The notes: a model not told the origin generated them from the letters alone. DNA of 64,000 nucleotides from Dichetophora obliterata (GCA_963920525.1 OY986435.1:176584266-176648265); one strand, 5' to 3'; positions 21,898 to 32,499 are shown, counted from the stretch's first letter. Translations and numbers: made by a program.

Positions 21898-23040
21898 AAT
21901 AAATAACAAGGTCATATTGAAAACTTTGTGCAAACAACTTACTTTTTCGGGTGTTTTAAAAAACCTACCTTAATTTTGCAATATTTTTTTGCCAAAAGTA
22001 CCAATGTTTCTAGGTTTTTGTAAGCTCTTTCCATACCCTAAAAGTTCTCAATAGTTTAAGCCTGATCGGTTGCCGTTTTTTTCGCTATGAATCGTCAAAC
22101 TTTGAATTAAAGGAGCACGCTTCTTAAACATAAATTACACTGTGCGCTATTTTGTACCCTTTTTTCTGTATTTGATAGTTTCAACGTTTTTCACTTAATT
22201 TTGGTAAGAGGTGGTGACATTTGTTTTACTACTTTACCGAACATTTTAGAACAACATTTTTTAAAGACACATTGCTAAGGATAAAAAATTACTCAAGATA
22301 TGCACTCATTTTCATGTTGTTAACTCTTGAACCATTAGGATTCTCAGTTTGCTTTTTAAAAAATCACTAAAAAGTGCTTCCTATTATTGAGGCCAACAAC
22401 TTTGCTGATCAAATAAACATGAAAAAATTGCTTAAAGTAGGTCTTATCGAGTGAGTCTTACAAAAAGTCTTGCTTAAAGTCAGCATAGTTTGCAACGAAA
22501 AATAAGATCAACATAGCGTATGAGTAACATTAATGGCTTTGAAGCGTTGAAAGCGTTGAAAACAATTTCAAACGATTTTTTATGTATGTATATTTGTTCA
22601 GCAAAATTGTTAGCCTGAATAATAGGAATAATTTTGCTGAAAAAACAAAAATTTAATTCTTTATGGTTCACGAGTTATGAACATGATAATAAATGTATAT
22701 CTGGAGTAATTAAAAAAATTTTGCTCTAGAGTCTAGACTCTTCAGTAAAGTGGCAAAACGGATGTCACCACTAGATTTCTCAAATTAAAATTAAGTGAAA
22801 AACGTTAAAATTATCATATAAAGATTTGTGTACCGCACAGTGTTTTATTGATGATTGAAGAATTAATTTTTTTAAATTTTGCATTAGAAATTTTGAAAAA
22901 AAATTGGAAATTGCGGCTGTTAAACTAGAAATTGAAAGCTTTAAAATGATTTTTCAAAATTTCAATACGACCATTTTTCCAAGAAGTAACAGCCTTTGGA
23001 AATAACAAAAAAACTAAAAAATACAAATAATTATTAAAAA

Positions 23041-23579
23041 AAAATCGAAACTAATATAAATGCTGTACATAACATATCTCATTTTAACTACAATAGGGCA
23101 CAAATTATAATGTTCACATTTTGCCTTCTTCATGTAAAACTATTCGTTGTGATTATCTCCAGCGTCTGTCAAAGTTTTGTACACATCTCCTTTCTCTTTA
23201 TTAAAAAAAATTGTTTTTTTCTCTTTGTTTTGTGTGGATACCCTTGAAACTCCACAAGGTGGAGTTTTTGCTTAACCTAAAAATTTTAAATTTAAAGTTT
23301 TGGTTTTTTGTAGTTAGAGTGCGATATGCATCCATCTTTTTGTTACACGCTAGTAACAAAAAAAGAAATATTTTATTTCAAAACAAAAATGAGATTAAAA
23401 CAAATCTTTGGTCAATACTTGCAAACTTGGTTCTTTATTGGTTAAAGCCGTTCGCAACAACAAGAACTAGGAAAACTACAATTTGAACAGCTGACTTGAC
23501 ATCTAGCTCAACTTTTGCCTGACTTCTCTCCAATCTGAGCTGACCTTGTAATTGTGTCATGGAAAAAAGTGCAACATAA
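23041..23579. other. Unassigned, AT-rich
   Basis: No gene or element recognised. A 91-codon open frame at 23211-23486 is AT-driven and has no recognisable motif. Confidence 0.4.
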
Positions 23580-23583
23580 TTAA

Positions 23584-23915
23584 GGGTACCTTTATGTAAT
23601 ATAAGCTATTCTGAACTAAAGAATATTACAAAAAAATGGTCAGAGACATTGATATAAAGTGTTTTACTTACTACCTCAGCGTAAGTGTTTACTTTACGAA
23701 TATATTTTTTTTTTTCAGATGATTACAGATCATGTTATTCTGGAAGCAAAATGTTCCTACTCTTCTCGCATCGCTTTTTACAGTTTAATTTTTTTGTGTA
23801 CTGTAATAATTGTTGAAATCAATAAAAAAAAATTTAAATCAATATCTCCGACCATTTTTTTGTAGTAGTCATTCAAAAACTCATTTAGAGTCGCTTATAT
23901 TAAATAAAGGTACTC
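23584..23915. mobile_element. 332-bp MITE between TTAA sites
   Basis: TTAA at 23580-23583 and 23916-23919. The arms are about 75 bp: left GGGTACCTTTATGTAATATA, right reversed GAGTACCTTTATTTAATATA, with ACAAAAAAATGGTC.GAGA shared at their inner ends. No coding sequence. The TTAA duplication suggests a piggyBac- or Kolobok-driven element. Confidence 0.75.
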
Positions 23916-24494
23916 TTAAAGAGAACGTCCAGTAAAGAAAAGCACGGTTCATATTTTCAAATTTTTCTTCAAATCGTGGGTCAAACAGTGAAGAAACAAC
24001 ATAGAATTCCATGGAATTTGACAAAAATGAAAAATATAGATTTTTCTGATATATTTTTAACTCTTCGTTGCATGGGATTGCACAAATGCAATGTTAACTT
24101 CTAAAAGATGTAGCGTACACACTCTACTAATATTCGTAACGGAATTTTTAAAAAAAATATATTTAGACATTTTTTATTAGTTGTGGCTTCCTTTTGTCAA
24201 ATTGGTGGTATTGTTTGCCCAAAATTTTGAATCTTACAAAGTCTTTCTTACACGTAGACAAAATAAGTGAATATTTTTAACAATTATACAAGAAATATCA
24301 TAAAAACGTTCAAATGTAAGTAATACTTTAGAATGTAAGTTAATTTTTTGCAAGCTTAATAATTTGTGTTTGCAACACTAACTTAAACTTCATAAAATAA
24401 ATGGCTTAGTTGCATTACCTGCATGATATTGAGGTTATATTGCAGATGTGCAATTCCATGCATTAAACTTTAATTAAAGCTGAAAACTTTTGTA

Positions 24495-25965
24495 GGGCGA
24501 TACTGACGATAAAAGTCAAAAAAATTTTGATTCATGGGAAAATAGCGAGAATGAATTAAATGAACATGATGATAATGATCATGAAAATGACGTCAGTATA
24601 AATCGTACAGAAAGTTTATAAGAAAAATATCCTGAAGTTGAAGACATTTCAAATATCCTAACATTAAAAGAGAAATAATACGCACTCACTATTTGGAAAG
24701 ACCAATATTTTATTCCACATATAAGAAAACTCGACATCCCAACTAATACTGACAAGTCAGATTTAAGAAAATTTCTTGGCATATGCATTCTAATGTTTGT
24801 TATTCGAATACATAATAATCAATGTTATTGGACACCTCTTGCAGGAAACACTTTAATACAGAAGACGATTTTAGTCAATTAATTTTAAAAAATTAAATGA
24901 ACCTTGCATTTTAATGACAATGCTCATATGAAACCAAGGGATAATCCAAATTTGAAACCTTCTTTTTAAAGTTCAACTGTTAACCATTTCCAGAAACAAT
25001 TCAAGTCGATTCAATATGAAAATATCCTTTCCGTAGACGAACAGTTATGCTCCACAAAATATAAGTTATTATACAACACTACCACTAATGACTGAACTAG
25101 TCAAAAGAGGAATACATTTATCCGTCAGAATAGATTTACGAACTCAACTACCGAGTGTTCCAATATTAATGAAGCAACATTTCCAAAATAGAAACATTTC
25201 CAAAATAGAAACATTTCCAGCCTCCCAAAATAGTTTTAAGCTATCTGTGGTTTCATGGAGAGGTAATAAAGTTGTTAATTTAATGTCAAACTGTTGTCGT
25301 AAAAGTCTTGAGACCATAGCTGAACGACTTGACAATCAATTTTGTAAAAACATATCCACATATCCATTGAGTGTCCGAAGATTGTTTCGCAATACAACAA
25401 ATAAATGGCGGAGTCGATTTGTTAGACTCATTTATTGGACGCTACAAGATAAAAATACGCTCAAAAAAGTGGTATATGAAGTTTTTATCATTATATAGAT
25501 ACCACATTAGTAAATGCATGACTATTGTACAAGCGTGTGAAACAACAAAGCGGTAATCATGAAAACATTACATTTTTTTAATTTTTTTTTAAAAGATCAA
25601 GGAACCAAGGCATGCGCCTTACACAAACAAGGTTTGGTCTTTGACCTGAAAGGAAAGGGATAGATTGCTTAGAAAAATGGAACCATACGTGAATTATTGA
25701 TTAAGCGAAACAACTGTGAAAGATAATTTGAACTGCTTTAGCATTAGCCCATTTTCGTTTGCAAGTGGCAGAAAGGCTTTGCATAGTTAGTAGGAAAACT
25801 ATCCACAAAACGTGGAAGTCTTTCTAATCACTGGCCAAAATAGGACAACAAGAGTTTTACAAGAAAACTACCAAGGTGCAATGTTAGCTGCTCAAAATGC
25901 CAGAAAAGACTATGTTTTAATCAAGAAAGAAATTGTTTTACACAATTTTCGTAGTGTATAATGTT
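24495..25965 (+). pseudogene. piggyBac transposase, many frameshifts
   Basis: The N-terminal piece is acidic (SENELNEHDDNDHENDVS). Then come a DUF4371-free PGBD-type region with KDQYFIPHIRKLDIP and FLGICILMFVIRIH, and LHFNDNAHMKPRDNP with YENILSVDEQLCSTK, whose aspartate fits the first catalytic position. VVSWRGNKVVNLMS precedes the highly diagnostic GGVDLLDSFIGRYKIKIRSK (about 25400-25455). Near 25880-25955 a cysteine-rich end (SCSKCQKRLCFNQERNCF) matches the C-terminal zinc-binding domain of piggyBac proteins. Stops and shifts occur throughout, for example near 24620, 24675 and 25560. Confidence 0.85.
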
Positions 25966-26036
25966 TGATGTATCTATTAAATTCCAATTAGCTTCAAACT
26001 TAGAAACAAAGATCCTTATACATTAGTGAGATATTT

Positions 26037-26299
26037 TATATATCGCCGCCTGAGAAAATAAATGTCGTATGTGAAAATTTTCACTTTTGAGATTATTGAG
26101 AAAAAGGGGCTATAAATTCTAAAAAGTAGCGGTAAGACCACACAAATTTCGTAATCTATTGTGAAATGTGTCTGCAAATAGGCCTGAAATTCTGAAGAAT
26201 ATTGATCCGCTAGATTTTGAATTATAGCCCCCTTTTCTCAATTACCTCAAAAGTGAAAATTTTACATACGACTTTTATTTTTTCAAGCGGCGATATATT
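26037..26299. repeat. Foldback with ~85-bp arms
   Basis: ATATATCGCCGCCTGAGAAA at the left and ATATATCGCCGCTTGAAAAA at the right (reversed) begin arms that continue through GTCGTATGT, AATTTTCACTTTTGAG and GGGGCTATAA. Loop about 90 bp. Probably a MITE inserted in, or part of, the piggyBac 3' region. Confidence 0.7.
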
Positions 26300-27683
26300 T
26301 TTACTAGTCTGTGTTTAAAATTGTCTAAGTTATAGATGAAGGTGCATTTTTATTCTTTATTTTTATTGAATATATAAAATATATGAAATAATCTCTTAGT
26401 TTAAATAATTAAAAGCATATAATTTCACATCAGATGTGTGAAATTTTTATTGCTTTCCTGCATTAAATTGCATATATGCAAAGTTGCGTAACTTCGTTCC
26501 TATACTTTGCAGAACATTCTCTAAATTACTCCAATCATAAGTAGTAACGCAAAAATTTTTAATAAACAGGGAGAAAAAGTCATGTAGCTAAGGGTTTAAT
26601 ATCAAAATTAGTGTTGGGTTGATATTTAACAATCTGTTATTTAGCATCTGTTGATTTGTTTATAACAGTTGCGGCTGTTATCTATATATATAAAATGGAA
26701 TGTGTGTTTGTTTGTTTGTACCATATAGGAGACCAAACCTCTGGACCGATCTTCCTGAAATTTTCACAGCATTTAACTGGGACTCTAGCATGATTAACAG
26801 GGTACTTTTTTCGACCACGCCCACTTTTACGCCCACTTTTTTAAAATTATGTAATTGCTCCCATATAGTTTTTAACAGATTTACTTCAAATTGTATACAC
26901 ATTATACTCCAGGCGAGGTAGAAATAAACATTTCTTACGCCACGCCCTTTCACGCCCCTTTTCACGCCAAATTAAAGTTTTTAACTTTTTGTTCTCTGTA
27001 CAAATTTGTTCCTTCCAACGGATTATTTTTTATTTGGTAGTATATTGCTCTTAATACTGTTAACGTCGCCATATTACTATGAACCACGCCCACTTCACCG
27101 CCCCCTTTTTTAATTCAGGTACTTACTTATACCATTAACAATGTTTGCTATACAAAATACTTTTTTTGTAATATGTATTTACCTAAAGTCTTATATACTT
27201 TTTATCTACAGGTAAGGTAGTCAAAGATTTTTTTATTACCAAATCCCCCTTTTTCGCCCCATTTTACTTTAATTATAATTAATCTGCTTTCAATCTATAT
27301 ATAAAAAAATGAATTTCTGTCTGTCTGTTTGTTTGTTTGTGCTTTATAGGAGGCCAAACCCTTGGACCGATCTTTCTGAAATTTTCACAGCATGTTACTG
27401 TGACTCTGAAAAGAATAATAGGCTTTTTAAAGTTTTCATTGGACAAAGGGGCGTGGCACCTCCCATATAACCCAAAAATTTAAATCGCCATATTTTGGTC
27501 ATTTTTTGACCTACGTCGATGATATTTGGTACATATGGTATTGGCATAGTTAGGAATACGTACCAGGAGAAAAGTGGGTGGGACCACTCCCTTTTTGGGA
27601 AAATTTAAAATCGTTTTATAGTTTTAACTACTGGACCGATCGTCATTAAATTTTCACAATAGGATATTCTTACGAAATAATAA

Positions 27684-28590
27684 ATTCTTGACTCAACATC
27701 AAGGGCTTCCGAGACTGCTGTTCAGCGCGAAACACGCTTAGAGATTCAGCGATCTCGAACCTCAACATCAAGGGCTTCGGAGACATCTGTTCAGCGTGAA
27801 ACACCTGTTCAGCGTGAAACACGGTTACGAAGCGACCGTTCTCGAGCCTTGACATCAAGGGCTTCCGAGACTTCTACTCAACGTCAAACACGCATGCGAA
27901 GTGACCGATCGCTATCCTCTTTATCAAGAGCTGTCGAGACACCAGAGCAACGTGAGGCACACCGTCTACAAGATCGAAGTCGAAGAGCACAGCATCGTCG
28001 AAGCCCTGAATCATATCAGCTGATAGCATTCCACTACACATCAGAAATTGATTGCAGTGAAGATGAGTTAGTTGCCATTGCACCAAGTAATAAAGTTTGC
28101 CAATACTACAATGCCTAGAAATATAAAAATGAAGCACCTGGAATGTGCTGCGCAAATGGTAAAATTGTTTTACCCGAACTGCTTCCACCACCAGAACCAC
28201 TACTTTCGTTAGTTTCAGGTAAGAACAAATAAATAATTTGCGCCCCTAAGGCATCAAAAAAGGAAGAAGAGGAAAAAATAAAATGATTATTATTCAAAAT
28301 AATAATATTCCACTTCATAGGAACAACAGCGGATTCCCAACATTTCTTAAGCAACATACAAAAATACAATTCGTGTTATTAAATGACATCGTTTGGTGCG
28401 ACTAAAGTGGTTCGAGACAACAACTTCATGCCAACATTTAGAGTTCAAGGCCAAATTTATCACCGAATGGGATCAACATTGCCAATTCCAGATGAAGATC
28501 CTAAGTTTTTACAAATTTATTTCATGGGACAAGCGGATGATAACGACCAAGTGCAACAGCGTGAGGGGGGTAGCGAAGCACACCGGCTTC
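27684..28590 (+). pseudogene. Helitron N-terminal protein region, spliced type, truncated
   Basis: A repeat-rich basic start has four to five 23-residue units built on TSRASET.VQRETRLRSDRS (69 bp each near 27694, 27763, 27850 and 27919; one contains an 18-bp duplication). It ends in LQDRSRRAQHRRSPES. Then SNKVCQYYNA, a TAG stop, KYKNEAPGMCCANGKIVLPE and LLPPPEPLLSLVSG match the Helitron-like N domain, with a probable zinc motif. After a 102-bp intron, TTADSQHFLSNIQKYNSCY, a TAA stop and MTSFGATKVVRDNNFMPTF continue. The frame runs to YFMGQADDNDQVQQREGG and then straight into the 3' terminus, so an internal deletion removed Rep and helicase. Confidence 0.88.
28219..28320 (+). other. Probable spliceosomal intron in the Helitron gene
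   Basis: The 5' junction CAG|GTAAGAAC and the 3' junction CTTCATAG|GAACAAC follow GT-AG rules. Removing the 102 bp joins SLVSG to TTADSQHFL in frame, giving the order expected of Helitron proteins. It is AT-rich with a purine run instead of a strong pyrimidine tract. Confidence 0.75.
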
Positions 28591-28737
28591 AGCTAGTGTA
28601 TGTATAAAAATAACTGGCTCGCTGTTGAAGCACAACCATACGAAGAGAAGCATTATCGAAAATTAACAGCAGAAAAAATAACAGCAGCAAAAATAACAGT
28701 GTATGTAAAAACAACAGGTTCAGTTTTGATGTATAAC

Positions 28738-29886
28738 TAATGTGACCAACATTTTCAAAGCATAAAGAAGTACACGCACAGACTTTCAAAAGAGGTAAAA
28801 AAGAAGTACATAGAATAAATATAAAAGCACAAAATAGAAGTACATCTACAAAAAAAAAAAAAAAAATATGAAAAGATGCATGACTAAATCTATTAAACAA
28901 AAAGTTTATGTTATAAGAGATTCAAAATTTGATCCAGCTAACAATTCATTGCTTATTAAGGTAGTAGTCCAGTGTGACGAATTCAAATAATCAATTTTTT
29001 TTAATTTTTCGCAATAAATTATCAAAATTAAATCTTAAAAATATACTATAAAAGTCTTATACCGAAATTTAAAATATTTTTTAAGTTACAACGGGGAAGC
29101 ACTGACTATAAACTATTCGACCGATTTGGCTAAAAATTTCACGCCAATAAACACACCTTTTTTCGAGTACTCTTCTTTGCTATTAATAATTTTAACAAAT
29201 TAATGTAAAAACAAGTCAAATTCTTTTGCACACTTTAAGACATCAAAAAAAAATATGTTAAAATTTCAAAACGATCGCATTTTATTTTGTTATTTAAAAA
29301 AATGTATGAAAAAAGTAAAAATTTAGGTCGTCATACTGGGCTACTACCTTAATATAAATATATTTTTATTGAAAATCAAAAATAAAATAAAGAAAAAATA
29401 TTAAATATATCTAAGTACATATCGCGCCTCACAACTTTAAAAGCACACATTTTCAGTAAAACCAAAAAATTTATGAGCCGATGCAGAAGCAACGAAACTA
29501 TCATAAGAACAGACAAACTGAATTTTTCCAGTTAAAAAAGATAGTGATATAAAAGGTCTGTTTCTGTACTAACTTCAAGTAATTGCAATAAAATAGAGAG
29601 TGACATTTTGCATGTTATTCTTTTCACTAGAGTTTCAAAAGTTTGTAAAATAACGCCTACAAACAACTTTAAGTTACTTGAATCGAGTACAGAAACAGAA
29701 CTTAAATAACTTTTTGCAGTAGTTAAAGACGTGTATTTTGAATTGATTTATGAGAAAATTGTCAAAAAGATGTCAAAAGGAAGTACAACAAGTAAAAAGA
29801 AGTACTTTTAGCGTACTTCGATACAAGAAGTACAGCGAGCAAAAAAGAATTAAAAACTCCCAAAAGGAGTACAGTTGGTCACATTA
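28738..29886. mobile_element. 1149-bp inverted-repeat element with perfect 8-bp duplication
   Basis: The ends are a perfect 13-bp inverted repeat, TAATGTGACCAAC, and the flanks are identical 8-mers, TGTATAAC (28730-28737 and 29887-29894). No transposase is present. Internal features include AGAAGTAC words near both ends and a MITE at 28960-29348. The 8-bp duplication suits hAT or P-type enzymes, but the TAATG start is not a standard hAT end, so the superfamily is left open. Confidence 0.85.
28960..29348. mobile_element. 389-bp MITE between TTAA sites
   Basis: TTAA at 28956-28959 and 29349-29352. Left end GGTAGTAGTCCAGTGTGACG; right end reversed GGTAGTAGCCCAGTATGACG. No coding sequence. It sits inside the 1149-bp element, which sits inside the hAT element, making a three-level nest. 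Confidence 0.78.
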
Positions 29887-29949
29887 TGTATAACCAAGCG
29901 AAAATTAACAGAAAAAATAACAGCAGCAACAATAACAGGCAACAGCTAT

Positions 29950-30196
29950 CAACTGTAATCGCTTCCTCAGCCTCCGACTGATGTGGCTGCTGATTTATGG
30001 GCTAGGTAGAGATAGTTTTTGCCGGTGTTGATGCTCCTTGATTCTGGACTTCGGTTTCGTTGACTGATGCTATTGAACGATGCTTTTTTTGCAATTGTTG
30101 TTTCAAGTTGCTTATTGATGATTTTTGTACGAGTGGTTTTGCTAGGAAAATTTGGAAATAGCATTTTTTGCACTTCCTGGTGTAAAAAAAATACAA
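29950..30196 (-). pseudogene. BED-type zinc-finger remnant of the hAT element
   Basis: On the minus strand a frame reads YFFYTRKCKKCYFQIF and then SSISNLKQQLQKKHRSIASV. The C-x2-C pair and the NL-x2-x-LQKKH segment match a BED finger, except that the first histidine is glutamine. EVQNQGASTPAKTIS follows, then a stop at about 30004. BED fingers are the usual N-terminal DNA-binding domain of hAT transposases; the catalytic part is absent. Confidence 0.55.
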
Positions 30197-30523
30197 ACAA
30201 CTTTTTACCTTTTAAATATTTTTTCAATCCTTTATTTTTTCATGTTGTAACACATAACATTTTAATTTTAATTTACAAAGTTTGTCAGAGCAATAAAACA
30301 CCTGCTTCAGGTTAACCTTCTAATTAAGTAAAAAAAAGTAAGCAACAATGGTTGCATAATAGTGTTGGGCCTGGTTGCCTAGTGATGTGCCAATATACGG
30401 TGCATGATTTTATAAAAATAAATAAATAACAGAAACCTGTTATTTTTAGCTGTTATTCTCTGAAATAGTTTCAGCCGCAACAATTATATGGCAATAACAG
30501 TTTTGTCCAACTTTAATCAAAAT

Positions 30524-31248
30524 AAAAAAGACCCGCACTTTACTTAACAAATAGCCGAATTTGCCCACCGTTGGTATATGTCCTCACCTAAAATGAAAGA
30601 AGTAACAACACTTTTTATGATTTAACCTGAGAAATAAAAAAACTTTCTAAATGTCTTAAAAGCTTTCACTAAGGGCTTTTAGAATTTTGTTAACAAAAAC
30701 GTCGTTTTAGTTGTAGGAGTGTAAAATTTTGCAGGCATATGTATTTTGATACAGTGCATTATTAATAAAAAAATTCGATTTTGAATTTTTGTTGTTACGC
30801 GTTCTTGCATTTAAGATGACAATATATTCTCTAACATTTCTCATTAAAAGCGATGAATCGAACGATTTATCGAAATTTAAGTTAACCTCAAGAAATTGTT
30901 GTCCTTTTTTTGCTACAAAAACAGCTCGATTTGAGTGACTATATCCACTTGCTTTATTAAAGTTCAGCTAACGACTGCAAAAACAAAGCACTCAGTACGT
31001 TGTTTTCAATTGCGTTATATGTCGTTATCAGAAATGCAATGTAAACTGTTACTTTCTAGTTGTATATTTCCGTTTTCATTACCCAATAATTTTTTTTAAT
31101 ATGTTTCATGTAAAAATCATAAATCAATAATCTACGGGGTCGTCCTTTTTTATCACAAAAACATACTACATGAGTACTAATAAAAATTGTGTTTCGCTAT
31201 TTTTAAAGTTTTTTAGTATTTTTAAATTCAAGCCGGAAATTTAAAAAT
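30524..31248. other. Unassigned; contains one GCGTTATAT box
   Basis: No gene seen. GTTTTCAATTGCGTTATATG at about 31000-31020 is another member of the dispersed box found at 10150-10720. Confidence 0.4.
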
Positions 31249-31426
31249 AATACACAATAATAATTTTACAGTGGGATTCGCAATGGCTTAGAAGTAATAC
31301 TTTTTCAATTATAGGCATCTCGCACATGTCGTATTACTTTGCACTAGCCAGCACTCGCTGCTATACTTCTATTTATAACTTCTAAACCATTACGAATTTC
31401 ACTATAAAACTTATTGTGTATTGTAT
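31249..31426. repeat. Small MITE-like inverted repeat
   Basis: Left arm 31249-31300 (ATACACAATAATAATTTTA, CAGTGGGATTCGCAATGG) pairs with 31373-31426 (reversed TACACAATAAGTTTTA, TAGTGAAATTCGTAATGG). A TA-flanked core of 31269-31404 is possible, but the arms extend beyond it. No coding sequence. Confidence 0.65.
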
Positions 31427-31695
31427 ACAAATTTTACGCTAAAATCTAATAATGTTAAAAAAAAAACCCAAAAATGGCGAAAGTCTTCGAATTTTGATTC
31501 GAAATTCGAATTTCCGGTTTTGAAATGGAAAAGTATTTGATCCCGGAATTCGAAAATACAATCAGCTTTCTATATAAATCCAAAAAGAAATATTTGTTTA
31601 TAAAATATTTTTAATTACAAAAACTACAAAAATGTTTTTTAAAAAATCATGTTTTTCAGCAACTCCAATTTTAAGAAGTCTATAACTCAGCAATC

Positions 31696-32035
31696 CAAAT
31701 GGCGGCCGTAGCTTAGTGGGTAGCGTGTGTGGCCCCTAAGCTAAAGAACAGCGGTAGCCCGGGTTCAATTCCAGCTCAGACAGAAAGTTTTTTCAATTGA
31801 ATGAATCTTCTGTTCGGCCGTCACCTCTCTGCAGATAATGGCAAACTTCAGAGAGTAAACATTGCCATGTAAAGCTTCTTGAGAACATAAGCCGTTCGGA
31901 GTCGGCATAAAACACGTAGGTCCAGTTCTCGGTCATTTGTGATCAAACATTTAATAACACGCACAACACAATTGATCAATAGAAGCTAGGTCAAAGTCCT
32001 TCCAAGGCCTGAAATGGCCAGTTTATTTTTATTTT
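31696..32035 (+). mobile_element. Complete tRNA-derived SINE with 15-bp duplication
   Basis: Flanked by TATAACTCAGCAATC (31681-31695) and TATAACGCAGCAATC (32036-32050), 14 of 15 matching. The head has A box GTAGCTTAGTGGGTAG (31708-31723) and B box GGGTTCAATTCC near 31759-31770, so it would be transcribed by RNA polymerase III. The body includes GCTCAGACAGAAAG, TTCAATTGAATGAATC, TTCTGTTCGGCCGTC and a CAAGGCCTGAAATGGCC region. The 3' end is a TTTATTTTTATTTTTA tail. Heads of the same family are captured in the TA elements at 3389-3532 and 18389-18526. The mobilising LINE partner is unknown. Confidence 0.88.
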
Positions 32036-32050
32036 TATAACGCAGCAATC

Positions 32051-32499
32051 AAGGCAGATAAAAAAAATTTGAATTAATGTAGTTTTTGTAGGAAAATATT
32101 ATTGCAAAATTTGAAAAAAATTTGACACTCATAATTTTTTGTGGTCCGCTTCACGTAGTATGATCCATATTATATGGGCCATATAGATAGTTAACTGTTA
32201 TGTGACATCTTTCAAATATTAAAAGCTGATGAAGTCTTGACTAAAATTAAATTTTGTGGCTGAATACAGTTGCAAAATAACGCTCAACATTACAAAAAAA
32301 GCATTTCACCATAAGTTTCTGGGTCTCGTAGACCTGATAGGTTGAAAAAAGGGCCTTACGGCATGTTTGACTTGTTCGAAATTTGATAAAAATACATTGA
32401 ATATATTGATAAATATTTTCGGAGTTATAATCAATTTTTTGAAGCAATATGCGATAACTAAGCCCGTAATAAAGTTTTTCTTTACCCTTAACAAAATTG
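32051..32499. other. Unassigned, AT-rich
   Basis: Nothing recognised; overlapping short open frames on both strands carry no motif. Confidence 0.4.

Larger units (their letters stand above)
21103..22993. repeat. Large foldback structure with an interrupted left arm
   Basis: The outer arms 21103-21190 and 22914-22993 are imperfect inverted copies. Each runs from GGCTGT to CTAGTTTAACAGCC and shares CTTCTT..AAAAATG. The inner arms 22138-22260 and 22740-22842 start CACTGTGCGC and CACTGTGCGG and share CGTTTTTCACTTAATTTT and GGTGGTGACAT. About 0.9 kb of other sequence, including a perfect-looking hairpin, separates outer and inner left arms. AATTAAAGGAGCA occurs at about 21057 and 22106, hinting at a local duplication. 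No protein coding. Confidence 0.55.
24061..26595 (+). mobile_element. piggyBac element, degenerate, probable ends
   Basis: A piggyBac transposase remnant occupies the middle. TTAA at 24057-24060 precedes CTCTTCGTTGCATGGG, and the right side reversed reads TTAAACCCTTAGCTACATG (TTAA at 26596-26599), giving imperfect inverted ends (about 10 of 14 after one extra A). The resulting 2.5 kb is a normal piggyBac length. A hairpin at 26037-26299 lies in its 3' non-coding part. The ends are less certain than the coding content. Confidence 0.6.
26681..28596 (+). mobile_element. Helitron with two 5' ends and one 3' end
   Basis: A TC start (TCTATATATATAAAATGG) at 26681 follows an A, and CTAG at 28593-28596 is followed by T, as expected for insertion between A and T. 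Eight bases before CTAG is a hairpin, GAAGC-ACACCG-GCTTC (28575-28590). A second 5'-type end (TCTATATATAAAAAAATG) starts at 27294 and repeats the CTTGGACCGATCTTTCTGAA and AAATTTTCACAGCAT features of the first, so the unit is composite. It encodes only the N-terminal part of the Helitron protein; Rep and helicase are missing. Confidence 0.88.
27294..28596 (+). mobile_element. Inner Helitron unit sharing the 3' end
   Basis: Starts TCTATATATAAAAAAATG after AA at 27292-27293, then TCTGTCTGTCTGTTTGTTTG, then the same CCAAACC.TTGGACCGATC order as at 26740. It uses the 3' terminus at 28596. Either this Helitron inserted next to an older 5' end, or replication began at an upstream start and made a longer composite. 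Confidence 0.65.
26609..30515 (-). mobile_element. hAT element with exact 8-bp duplication, carrying nested elements
   Basis: ATCAAAAT is perfectly duplicated at 26601-26608 and 30516-30523. The left end is TAGTGTTGGGTTGATA and the right end reversed TAAAGTTGGACAAAAC. Subterminal AACAG and GCGGCTG words occur near both ends, as is common in hAT elements. Its own sequence totals only about 840 bp (26609-26680, 28597-28737, 29887-30515). The rest is a Helitron and a 1149-bp inverted-repeat element, both with clean junctions. A BED-finger remnant on the minus strand sets the orientation. Confidence 0.85.

Noticed and set aside
22138..22842. Transib-type element, based on CACTGTG ends
   Set aside because: No 5-bp duplication could be found beside the ends, and the heptamer-like sequence alone is weak evidence.
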